A DNA stretch of 64,000 nucleotides from Bacteroidota bacterium (GTDB lineage Bacteria > Bacteroidota > Bacteroidia > 2-12-FULL-35-15). The stretch covers positions 62,001-126,000 of the forward strand of contig JADJHE010000003.1 of assembly GCA_016707685.1 (NCBI GenBank). Reading direction: 5' to 3'. Position numbers and translations under genes: made by a program. Below the pieces are notes generated by a model. It was given only the letters and a program-made list of their open reading frames with translations. It was not told the DNA's origin and made no database searches. Of the stretch, positions 36,812 through 45,853 are shown piece by piece; positions within the stretch are counted from its first letter, which is position 1; every line of letters begins with the position of its first letter.

Positions 36812-37022
36812 TGGAGATTGGAAGAATAGCAAATGATAAAAGAAATCAAAATTGATATTGTCAACTTTTATTATTTGTAGTTTTTAGAAAATAAAACGAT
36901 AATACTCCGAAAATAAAAACAATTAAGGTTTCAAAATTATTGTAAATGAGGAAATTTCTTCTTAAAAGGGAGAGGGTTGTCTGTGATTTATTGTAAAAGT
37001 AGATTTTAAAAATGTAAAAAAT

Positions 37023-37042
37023 GATAGTGTAGATATACTATC
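37023..37042 (-). terminator. Short intrinsic terminator of the membrane protein gene
   Basis: GATAGT and ACTATC arms flank an 8-nt loop, with T-runs on both sides. It overlaps the stop codon at 37038-37040. The 225 bp between the convergent genes otherwise hold only AT-rich sequence with no coding signal I can see. Confidence 0.55.
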
Positions 37043-38933
37043 TTTTTTCGAAAATTTCTATCTGAAAATCATCAATGTATATTTTTTGCTTTCCTATAAA
37101 CCAAAGATAAGTAACAATTTTATCATCTTCATCCTGAATGTATGGTGTTAGATAATCAACTGAGTATTTATTCCATTCATTTATTTTATAAGGATTTGAA
37201 TCAAGGTGAAACCCTGTATATTGAAATGCTTTGCCATTATGATTCAGATGAATTACGATGTCTGCAGGATTTATATCTAGTTTTTGTGTTGGAAAAAACC
37301 ATAGCGTTATCCTTATCCAAAGATGATCTTTTTGTGTAATATGAGAATAAGGTTTTTCATATACTAATGAAAATTCATTCTCTTTACTTAACACATATGA
37401 GTTTTTGCCACTTCTTGAATATGTTGTGTCTAAGTATGATTTATTTATTTCAAATGAGTTTACATCGTCCATATTAAAAAACGCAATTGTACGCCTCTGG
37501 TAGTTTGGATTTGATTCATTGAATTTTTCATTAGGATCAAAAGTTCTCTGCAACATCAACATAGATTGTTCTTCTACTGTCATATAAGAGGTTTTAAAAA
37601 AACTATACTTATAATATTCCCATGTCATACCATCAGCGGGAATTATCCATCTTACAAATTGCCACGTTTGAAAAAGATTTAAAAATAAGAGCATGCTAGC
37701 GATTAGTCCTATTGCTACTTTTAGATATGATTTTTTGAAGCTAAATACTGAAAAAAATGCGCCCATTGGTAGCGATAAAATTACATAGGATTGCACCATA
37801 AATCGCTGCCCAAAGCTCCCAGCATTGTGCCAAACTGGAACATGGGTAAGGATAAAAATATTTAGTGCAATGAATATGGAAATAGGGACACGAACTTTTT
37901 TTAATGTCTCATTTTTCATAAACAAGAATCCAACAAATGCAAGAGTTATTAATGGAGTATATAACCACCATCCTTTTCTAAAACTAAAAAAAACTTTTAA
38001 AAAGTGCGATTCGGTTATATCAAAAGAATTCTGGTTCCAGTAGCTATTGTATAAAAAAGATCCCGTTTGATATTTCCAATAAATCAATTGAGGTAAGCCC
38101 ACCAGAAAAATTGTTAGGGTTAATAGAATAATATGTTTTTTGTTTAATATTAATAGACTAATTTTTTCTTTTATGCTATTACGATTATAAACTCCCCAAA
38201 GAAGAGGAATGAATATGCATATGGCTTCGGTTGGACGAATGAGTATTAAAAAGCCTATGCTAATCCCCATCCAAATGACATACTTTGTCGCCTGATTTTG
38301 GTGCCACCTAATGGTGTTCAACACTAATATGCCATAGAACATAAATAGAATACCATGTGGTCCCATATTGTAATCAGTCGCCTCTCTAAAATAATTAGTC
38401 CCCAAAACAATTATGACTAACACAATAGTTGTAATTTTTTCAGTGTAAAAGTGGAGTAAAATTTTTCTAAGTAGAAATATACCAGCTAAAATATAAATCA
38501 TCATTCCACTTGAAACACAAAATTGATATGGATAAGAAAATCCATCAGTAGGGTATCCTCCTATTTTTGCCCATAAATGACCTAAAAGAAAGAATGGCAT
38601 GTAAAGAATAGCCATTCCAGACGTATAAATCATAACCCAATTGCCATTTGGAGCTTGAGCAGCTTGATAAAAAAATGGAGAAAAGTGGTATTTATTAAAA
38701 ATTGCTTGGATATAAGCTTGGTCGTTTATACCTATATCTCCATGAAGAAAGCTTGCAGGAAGATAAAGGTAATATGAAAGTATATCCCAGGCTATTTCAT
38801 TCGTTTGGTCGGGATAATCGTATTTTGGAAGTGTAAAATGAAAATAGATGATAATTAATGCGATTAAGTAGGCAGTAATTTTTGAAATCGAAAAATTCAG
38901 TTCATTTATTCTCATTTTATTTTCCTTCAACAT
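37038..38933 (-). CDS. Multi-pass glycosyltransferase-like membrane protein with C-terminal beta-sandwich domain
   Basis: A 631-aa protein with about 11 helices in residues 15-435. The periplasmic loop after TM1 (YDYPDQTNEIAWDILSYYLYLPASFLHGD) and WVMIYTSGMAILYMPFFLLGHLWA resemble Bacteroidota proteins annotated as dolichyl-phosphate-mannose mannosyltransferase-like. The final 140 residues are soluble, with SRSGKNSYVLS, NEWNKYSVDYLTP and the shared end KIVTYLWFIGKQKIYIDDFQIEI. Start: ATG 38933, or ATG 38915 (MRINELNF), which gives a cleaner first helix. It is transcribed divergently from the next membrane protein gene. Confidence 0.65.
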   Translation of the reverse strand: MLKENKMRINELNFSISKITAYLIALIIIYFHFTLPKYDYPDQTNEIAWDILSYYLYLPASFLHGDIGINDQAYIQAIFNKYHFSPFFYQAAQAPNGNWVMIYTSGMAILYMPFFLLGHLWAKIGGYPTDGFSYPYQFCVSSGMMIYILAGIFLLRKILLHFYTEKITTIVLVIIVLGTNYFREATDYNMGPHGILFMFYGILVLNTIRWHQNQATKYVIWMGISIGFLILIRPTEAICIFIPLLWGVYNRNSIKEKISLLILNKKHIILLTLTIFLVGLPQLIYWKYQTGSFLYNSYWNQNSFDITESHFLKVFFSFRKGWWLYTPLITLAFVGFLFMKNETLKKVRVPISIFIALNIFILTHVPVWHNAGSFGQRFMVQSYVILSLPMGAFFSVFSFKKSYLKVAIGLIASMLLFLNLFQTWQFVRWIIPADGMTWEYYKYSFFKTSYMTVEEQSMLMLQRTFDPNEKFNESNPNYQRRTIAFFNMDDVNSFEINKSYLDTTYSRSGKNSYVLSKENEFSLVYEKPYSHITQKDHLWIRITLWFFPTQKLDINPADIVIHLNHNGKAFQYTGFHLDSNPYKINEWNKYSVDYLTPYIQDEDDKIVTYLWFIGKQKIYIDDFQIEIFEKR

Positions 38934-39002
38934 TAAACGAATGTAATACTTAATTTGTTATTATGTCAGATATTCGGTTATTTTTGTTTGGTAAAATTAG
39001 TT

Positions 39003-40897
39003 ATGATAGCAAAATTTTTTAGTTCAAGAACATACATTGCAGTTCTACTTCTGCTTGTTGCATTATTGGGTATAATTAGATTAAAAAAGGAGCCTGAATT
39101 ATATCCAACAGGTGATGCAATTGAGTATACCATAATGACAGAAGCATTTTATAATCATTTTACGCCAGATGTAAGAAGTTCTGATTTCGATTCGTTTAAA
39201 GCAACATTTTGTAAAAGTAGAAAGTGGGAAGAGAATGATAAATACGCTGTATATGATGCTGCTCAAAAATTTATTGCAAGTAATGACTATAAACTACTTG
39301 ATTTTAATTATGCATTTTTTGTAGATAAAACAGGTAAAAAATATAGTTGTCATTTTTTCGCCTATTCATTTATCAATTTGCCATCCCGAATTTTGTGTTC
39401 GTTGATAGGTTTCAATCCTCTATTTACTCACCAGCTTACTAATTTTTTGTTGATTATAATTACGTGCTTTTTTTTCTTTAAGTTTTCTGTTTTTGACCGT
39501 TTTTATACCTCTTTATTTGTTTTGATGTTCTTTTTTTCTACAAATTATTGGTATATATCATGGCAACATCCTGAAGTTTTTTACTGTGTGTTTCTCTTCT
39601 TTAGGATTTTGGTTATTTCTTTCTGGAAGACGTTATTGGGGTATTTTTCTTATTTCAATTGCTGCACTTCAAAATCAACCCATTGCTATTCTTATTGTTG
39701 GGCTTGCAGCATTTACTTTTTTTATGGAAACAATTTCAATAAAAAAACACCATAAAGTTGGGTTTTAGCTCCTGTCTCATATTACTTCCTTCCCTTTTTT
39801 ATTTTTATCATTTTGGTGAAACAAATTTAATTAAGTACCAAGGAGCCCTGAGTTTTGATTATGTTTCATTTACTAGAATTTGGGGATTATTTTTTGACAT
39901 CAATCAAGGAGCAATTTTAGCGATTCCTGTGGTGCTTTTTATATATCTTTTTCTAATGGTTAAAAAGATATTTTCTGATAAGAAAAACAAAGGAGTATTT
40001 GAATTGATTGTGGTTGTATGCACCATTGGCTCAGCTTGTATTGCAGGTACTATAGACAATTGGAATCATGGGCAATCGGTTGTTCATAGATACGTTACCT
40101 ATTTTAGTGGAATTATTTTGGTGCATTTTATATACTTATTATACGAATTTAAAAATGAAAGAAGTAGAAATAGGATTGTATGGCTTGCTGTTTTTTCTCA
40201 AATTGCCACAACCCTCTATCACAATAGCCTAAGCCAGTTTGATTGGTCTACAAACTTGCCCAAACCAATTTCCAATTGGGTATTGGATCATATTCCTGCT
40301 TGGTATAATCCCGACCCAATAGTTTTTATTAGTAGGTACAATCCAACCGCAGGGAACGATGTTGTTTATTATATGAAGCAAAATGGTGAAATTACTAAGT
40401 TGTTGGTGAATCAAAAAAATTTAGAAAATCTTGGAATTTATGGGTTTTCAAAAAATCAGATTGATTCTATTGCCCCGCATTTAAAGTTTATAAATAAATG
40501 GGCCTACATAGATGTTGATGATGATATTAAAAGTAGTTTATCATCTGTAAAGCTGAAAAAAATCGATAATTTGAGAAAAATAAAATCCCAGATTGAGATT
40601 ATTAAAGCAACACCAGATTGGTATAATCAAATTGTTTTGCAATCAAAGAATGAAAACATCTCAATTGATGAAGCACTTGAGAAGAATGCTAGGTACCTAT
40701 TAAAAATCTATGACGAGACTCCTGCATTAATAACAAAAGAAGATAGAATTAGTATAAAGATTTCAGAAATTAAATCTAATCCTTCATGGATAGACTTAAT
40801 GAAACTGAAAGCTGAAGAACAAAAAATAAGCTTAGATTCCGCTATTTATCTGGATGCAAAATGGATGATTGAAGAAGAGTTGAATAAAATAAATTAA
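39003..40897 (+). CDS. Multi-pass membrane protein with C-terminal helical repeats, frameshifted twice
   Basis: About 630 aa when restored. An N-terminal helix (YIAVLLLLVALLGII) precedes the loop YPTGDAIEYTIMTEAFYNHFTPD, akin to the GT-C-like proteins nearby, and more helices follow. The frame is lost near 39600-39602 (one extra base in CTTCTTTAGG; then LGFWLFLSGRRYWGIFLIS) and again near 39761-39766 (one extra G or T in GGGTTTT; then SSCLILLPSLFYFYHFG). The last 110 residues hold two copies of an I-x(6)-P-x-W-x(9)-IS-x-D-x-A helical motif (ATPDWYNQIVLQSKNENISIDE and SNPSWIDLMKLKAEEQKISLDS), common in Bacteroidota. Sugar-transfer function is a guess from topology and neighbourhood. Confidence 0.6.
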
Positions 40898-41899
40898 TTA
40901 TAGTAGGTTATTAAGATCTTTTATCCAAGCTTTTAACAATACCATTTCATCTTTTCCAATTACATTGATATCAATTAATTTTTGATAACAAGTGATTAGG
41001 TTCTCATAAATGTTTTCTTGTCCAGGCTTTAAATTTAAAGCTTGTAATTCTTTACAAATATTAAAATTGTTGGTATAACCAGGAATTTCATCCTCGAAAT
41101 CTTTCATTAAATTATGTTCATTGCGTTCTTGCCAAACAGTTGATTCGTGGTACAAAACACTCCAACCACATTCCCAAGCAATGCGTTGTGCCACATAACT
41201 TCTCCAAATATCGGTCATGCGGAAACTGCAATACGATGGTAAATACATCAACGCAAATGCTTCCTTGTACCAGTAGGTATTTTGACTGTTGAAAGGGCTC
41301 CAAGCATTTCTTCCTAATGCTAATCGCTCCTTTAATTCAAAATTAATGGGCAAAGGATAGGTTAAACGATATACGGCATCTACATCTGGATTTTCGTCTG
41401 CTAAACCTTGTTGTATTGGGCAGTTGATGCTTTTATTTTCAAGTGTAGCTAATTCTACTTGTTTGTTTTGTAATTCTTCCAAAGGAAAACCTCTTGGCCA
41501 AATCATATTTTTTGTGAAGTAATGGTATACATTTACCCAGCCTTTGTTTTCGAATTGGTAACTTTTTACTTCACGTTGTTTGGGTTCCCAAAATTCTTTG
41601 CGTGGAATATTATCATCGTCTGTTTCTACCAGTTCGGTAGCACCATTTTTAATAGCGATTAGGTAACCTAAATTTTTTCTTGAATAATGACGGGTAGGTG
41701 TAATTTTGGCCAATTCAAAGGGTAATTCTAACTGACGAGGAACACTCCAATAATCACAACCTTCTAAATTAAATTCAGCAGGTGATTTTGTATCACCAAT
41801 AACAATAAATGGTGTATTATGTGTTTTACATTCGTTTGCAAATTGTTTTAAAATAGGATGTTGGTCGTTTGCAATGGAGGTGATGATGAGTGTTTTCAT
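40898..41899 (-). CDS. STELLO-type glycosyltransferase-like protein (DUF288)
   Basis: A 333-aa soluble protein. MKTLIITSIANDQHPILKQF, FIVIGDTKSPAEF, YSRKNLGYLIAIKNGATELVETDDDN and the WPRGFPLE segment resemble the DUF288 family, which includes the plant STELLO proteins that assist cellulose synthase. TDDDN looks like a GT-A DxD metal site. In bacteria the substrate is unknown; a role in the surrounding surface-glycan locus is inferred. The stop codon directly adjoins the stop of the convergent gene at 40897. Confidence 0.7.
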   Translation of the reverse strand: MKTLIITSIANDQHPILKQFANECKTHNTPFIVIGDTKSPAEFNLEGCDYWSVPRQLELPFELAKITPTRHYSRKNLGYLIAIKNGATELVETDDDNIPRKEFWEPKQREVKSYQFENKGWVNVYHYFTKNMIWPRGFPLEELQNKQVELATLENKSINCPIQQGLADENPDVDAVYRLTYPLPINFELKERLALGRNAWSPFNSQNTYWYKEAFALMYLPSYCSFRMTDIWRSYVAQRIAWECGWSVLYHESTVWQERNEHNLMKDFEDEIPGYTNNFNICKELQALNLKPGQENIYENLITCYQKLIDINVIGKDEMVLLKAWIKDLNNLL

Positions 41900-41999
41900 T
41901 TTTTATTGCTATGGCGCAAATGCGCAATGATTAAATCGTTTTATTTATTGTGCTTCTGCTTTCTCTGTTTCTAAGTAATGAAGAAACTCAACAATACTT

Positions 42000-42734
42000 T
42001 TACAATGTTGGTTTATTTCCAATTAAACGTTGGAAAAAATAATAGAACAATGTTTGATACGCATTTTTAATTGCATTTTTAGAAACACGTGGCGAAGGTG
42101 CTTGGTAGTGAATAGGCACTTCAAACATTCTACGTTTGCGCAATAAATAACGCAATTCGGTTTGATAAAAATGAGCTTTGGATTTAAAATCGTGATTGAT
42201 AATTTTTCCAACTACATCGCGGTGAAACCCTTGATATCCCGATGTCATGTCTCTTAAGGATGTTCCTAGTAAAACATTCGCCAAAACGGTTCCTGTTTTG
42301 GAAAGTAATCTGCGTTTGAATGGGGAATCGCCCATGGAGCCACCGTTTATAAAACGACTACCAAACGCACATTCGTTTCCTTCGTTCAATACTCTTAAAA
42401 ACATTGGAATGGCTCTTGGATCATGTGATAAACCAGCATCCATTTCGATAATAATTTCATGACCAGCTTCATACGCTACTCGTAAACCTTTTACATACGC
42501 ATCCACCACATTTCTGTTTTCGGGTGCCCATACGGTTACATAGCGTGGATCTTTAGCAGATAATTCCTGACACAGTTCAAGCGTTCGGTCTTTTGAAGCC
42601 TTATCGATTATAAAATAGACATTTCCTGGGTTCAATTCATTGATTACAAAATTGACCATCTCAATGAATGGTTTAAAATCTTCCTCTTCGTTTGCCATTG
42701 GTACTACAATGGCCCATTTTTTATAATAAAACAT
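42000..42734 (-). CDS. GT2 family glycosyltransferase (DPM1/GtrB-like)
   Basis: A 244-aa GT-A enzyme. KWAIVVPMANEEEDFKPFI at the start, YFIIDKASKDRTLEL, EIIIEMDAGLSHDPRAI (DAG metal-type motif) and CAFGSRFINGGSM follow the DPM1 order. There is no C-terminal membrane domain, so it is of the soluble DPM1 type and probably makes a polyprenyl-phosphate sugar. A perfect -7 element lies 19 nt upstream of the ATG. Upstream is the remnant of a lost MBOAT gene. Confidence 0.87.
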   Translation of the reverse strand: MFYYKKWAIVVPMANEEEDFKPFIEMVNFVINELNPGNVYFIIDKASKDRTLELCQELSAKDPRYVTVWAPENRNVVDAYVKGLRVAYEAGHEIIIEMDAGLSHDPRAIPMFLRVLNEGNECAFGSRFINGGSMGDSPFKRRLLSKTGTVLANVLLGTSLRDMTSGYQGFHRDVVGKIINHDFKSKAHFYQTELRYLLRKRRMFEVPIHYQAPSPRVSKNAIKNAYQTLFYYFFQRLIGNKPTL

Positions 42735-42752
42735 CTTTTATAATTTACTAAA

Positions 42753-42760
42753 CAAATATA
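42753..42760 (-). promoter_or_regulatory. -7 promoter element of the DPM1-like gene
   Basis: Minus-strand TATATTTG, an exact match, with a TTTG (42783-42786 on the plus strand as CAAA) 22 bp upstream as a possible -33. Confidence 0.5.
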
Positions 42761-42786
42761 TCGTTTTTATATTATTTAACTACAAA

Positions 42787-42968
42787 TTATCGGTTATTAT
42801 ACAACCCAATAGCATTATTTACAAATTCCTCCTTAGCACTTATCTTTTTTAAATTGGCAGCTTTTATTAGTTGCTTCTCCCATTTTTATTTTTTTGAGGT
42901 AGTATATAATAAATAAGTAAAAAAACGGGCAAAAAACCAAAAAGGAATAAGGTGCTACTAAATACCAT
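42787..42968 (-). pseudogene. MBOAT acyltransferase 5' remnant joined to an unrelated 3' gene end
   Basis: On the minus strand the ATG at 42968 opens 33 codons whose product starts MVFSSTLFLFGFLPVFLLI and continues YYILPQKNKN. This is the characteristic first helix of MBOAT / AlgI-type O-acyltransferases (usually MVFSS-x2-FLFFFLPI). It stops at 42867-42869, whereas full proteins are about 470 aa. From about 42882, in another frame, a plausible C-terminal end reads WEKQLIKAANLKKISAKE and on to GLYNNR before a TAA at 42787-42789. The two pieces look like a deletion scar that removed the rest of both genes. Not expected to be functional. Confidence 0.6.
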
Positions 42969-42985
42969 TAATGATGTGTTTTCCC

Positions 42986-43865
42986 TTAGTTAGATTTTAT
43001 GAACTTTAAAAAATGGGACTTTTTGTTTTGGTCTATAATTCTTACAAAATAGATTCCAGCTTCTAAATTCGATATATCAATGGATGTAGACTTAAACGAC
43101 TTAACAATTTTGCCTTGAATATCGATTATTGTAGCGTCTATAAATGCCATGGATCCATTAATATTAATAACAGATGATGATGGATTTGGGAAAATATTAA
43201 ATGTTTTATTTGCTTCTATTTCTTCGATTCCAACTGGAAGTTGATGGAAGTAGAAGTGATAATCGACCTTAAAGGTGCTATCATTTTTAAAAAATGCATT
43301 TAAAGAATCGATACCACAGAGGGTGGGACCAATGATTGTATCCCACCTGAATTCATCTGAATAAATGGAATAGTCATAAATATAGTTGGATACAGGAGGT
43401 TCTATATCACTGCATCTTGCAACATAAAGCATGTTGCTTGTAGGACTTGAAAACAAGTAGCCATAATTTAAGCTTATTGGGAAAAAGGCACGATAACCTG
43501 GTGCTGTATTTCCTATCAGCTGCCACGTTTGTCCATAATTACTGGTTTTTTTTGCATAGGCAGAGCCAGCAGTTTCTGCAAGAAGAAATCCTGTAGAATC
43601 ATTGATAAAGATTAATTCTCTACAGAACTGGCCACCTCCCATACTACCACCAATTACATTTAAAATTACAACACCATCTCTAAATACATAATAGCAATGT
43701 TGAGCTCCTGAGCCAGGACCTCCTATATCATAGTTTAAAAAGGTGTATGTATGATTAACTGTTCCACCGCAATAAGTCTCGTCAAATCCTGTGAAGGAGA
43801 TTTGTGCGTTGGATGTATTGACTAAAAGAAAGAAAGAAAACATAAAGAATACCTACTGCTCTCAT
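42986..43865 (-). CDS. Secreted protein with T9SS type A sorting domain, possible N-terminal frameshift
   Basis: The clear frame from 43843 encodes 285 aa. After QISFTGFDETYCGGTVNHTY there is a Cys-rich domain with segments suggesting a sensor-like or photosynthesis-stability-type propeller fragment (FINDSTGFLLAETAGSAYAKKTSNYGQTW). It ends with type A sorting elements (FNIFPNPSSS, DIQGKIVKSF, EAGIYFVRII, FLKFIKSN). From 43843 the signal peptide is only 14 residues and has no basic n-region. An ATG at 43865 in another frame would supply MRAVGIL, and one surplus T between them would fuse the two into a normal signal peptide. Function unknown. Confidence 0.65.
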
Positions 43866-43913
43866 TTTAGACTGTTTTCAAATGTATTCAAAAATGTACA
43901 ATAAAAAATGATA

Positions 43914-45853
43914 TTACTCAATTACCAATTCATAAATCTCTCCTGGAATATCATTCAAAGGGAAAGGCAAATTATCCTGCGAATAAGGCGCTCCCGGCCA
44001 CCACTGTGTGTTGTGATATTCTTGTGTAATAATCAATAACATTTGGTTATTAGGAATAGAGGTAACTGTTTCGTTCATGTAACCTACTTCCCTCATTTTA
44101 TCTGGACTAGCACCAATTCGCCAAATGATTTCTGTTGGTCGCCAATCAATTTCAAAATAATAAAATTCTCCTGCAAACAACTCATCATCCAGTTCTTCTT
44201 TCTTTTCTGTTAATGCTCTGTACCAATGATCCCAACGATGGGTGTAATAGGTTTGGTCCTTGTGTTGAATGGGATTACAACCAACACCAAAGTTTTTAGG
44301 CTCCCAACAAGCCATATCCCAATTGGTGCAGGCAACAGTTATCTTGTCGTTATTTTTTGTGATATCATCAGGCATTGGAATGTTCCAACTGCTTATGTTT
44401 TTGTTATTGTCGCTTGGGTTTTTAAATACCGGTGGAAATGCATTGTCGGGACAATAAGGTGGCGTTTTTAATATTTCGAAATCTATTTCCGAATAATCAA
44501 TTGCAGGAACACGTTTGTCATCCTTTCCACCCCAATAGGTTGCCATAAAACCTTCCTTGTTACAATTTCTTCTAAAATTCCATTCGCCTCCACCTTGTGT
44601 TATTAGCCATATAGCATTGGTTAATCCATTCCATACACCATTTTTATTGAGTAACTCGGTAAGCTTTACTTTTACTCGGTACTTGCCATAGGTAAAGCCA
44701 TGACGTGTAATAATTCCAACACTTTCTTTTTTCCATTCACCATATTTTGTTCCTGGATTTTTGATTGTTATTTTATTTTCTTTTGGATCTGAAAAAACGG
44801 TTTGACAAGGATGCTTAGCCGTTTGAATAAGGGTTGGAATCAGTTCTTCTTTTTTATAAAAACTTTTGTTCCAGTTATAATCCATCACCGAATAATTGTC
44901 TTTCAAAATATCAGCAATCACCGGAATGTTTTCCATTTTGGTAGAAGCATCTACATAATTGATGAACTGCTGAACAGGCGCATTTTTGTATAAATTACTA
45001 TCTTGTCCACAGGTGTTGCAGAAATAGGATTTGTCGAAATTAGGATCTGTAAACGACATGTTGTTGATGTAAACACCTGCACCTAAATTGGGTTTTGCTT
45101 TTACATTTAAAACGGTTTCTGATTTATATACAATCGTATTCTTTAAACTTTTACCACTTCCAAAATCAAAGTAATAAAACGGGTTTACAAAATGTTCGTT
45201 TAATTTTAGTCCAATGTCTTTTACTTCGTTTGGAATGTTTTTAAGATCATCGCTTGTACAAACACCAGCATAAACTTATAAGCTCCAACACGTGGGTTAC
45301 GTTTCCATCGGTCGTTTTTTCCATTCGAAAAATAGCGTTGCTCATTTCGTGGGTTTCCTACTATTCTGAATTTATCGCTTACTGTATGGTAATTATCATC
45401 GTTCGCAATTGCTTCACTTTCTTTAAAGCTGGTTCCAATTGCTTCCCAGCTTCCATAAAAATTTTCTTCAGCCAATGCATTTTCTTTATTGCTGAAAGAG
45501 TCTATTTCTGGAAATTTATAGCGTTCGTTTTGGTAGAAAATTTTGTAATAAAATTTTTGTGGGCTCGTATCGGTGTTTTTTAGTTCGAACTCAAAAGTAA
45601 ATTGTCCATCTTCTGTTTGGCTCACAGAAGGAATCACAAATCCTTCCATTGCATTGTTATAATCCAACAGAATGCTTTTGCCTGCAATACTATCCGATTG
45701 AAAATTTGCAATTGAGTTAAATGCGCGTAAGCTAAACTTTTCAATACTGAATGTAACAGAGTTGCTCGAATTATTGCTGCAAGCAACCCACACTAAAATG
45801 GTGAATAGTGCAAAAAATGGGAATAGGAATGGATATGTTTTATTTATTTTCAA
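43914..45853 (-). CDS. Lipoprotein with GH16-like glycoside hydrolase domain, frameshifted
   Basis: About 646 aa when restored. A lipoprotein signal ends with FTILVWVAC. A 200-residue N-terminal beta region follows, interrupted by a one-base deletion near 45266-45269: the read KFMLVF should become KFMLVVCTSDDLKNIPNEVKDIG. From about residue 365 a GH16-type domain appears: ITRHGFTYGKYRVKVKLTE, NAIWLITQGG, and the catalytic pattern SEIDFEIL, where the first Glu would be nucleophile and the second the acid/base. GH16 enzymes cut beta-1,3/1,4 glucans or galactans. It overlaps the preceding lipoprotein gene by 14 nt. Substrate not deducible; surface or periplasmic location inferred. Confidence 0.7.

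Noticed and set aside
36812..37021. Possible small RNA or gene in the gap between convergent genes
   Set aside because: AT-rich with no open frame, promoter or stable hairpin apart from the terminator already listed.
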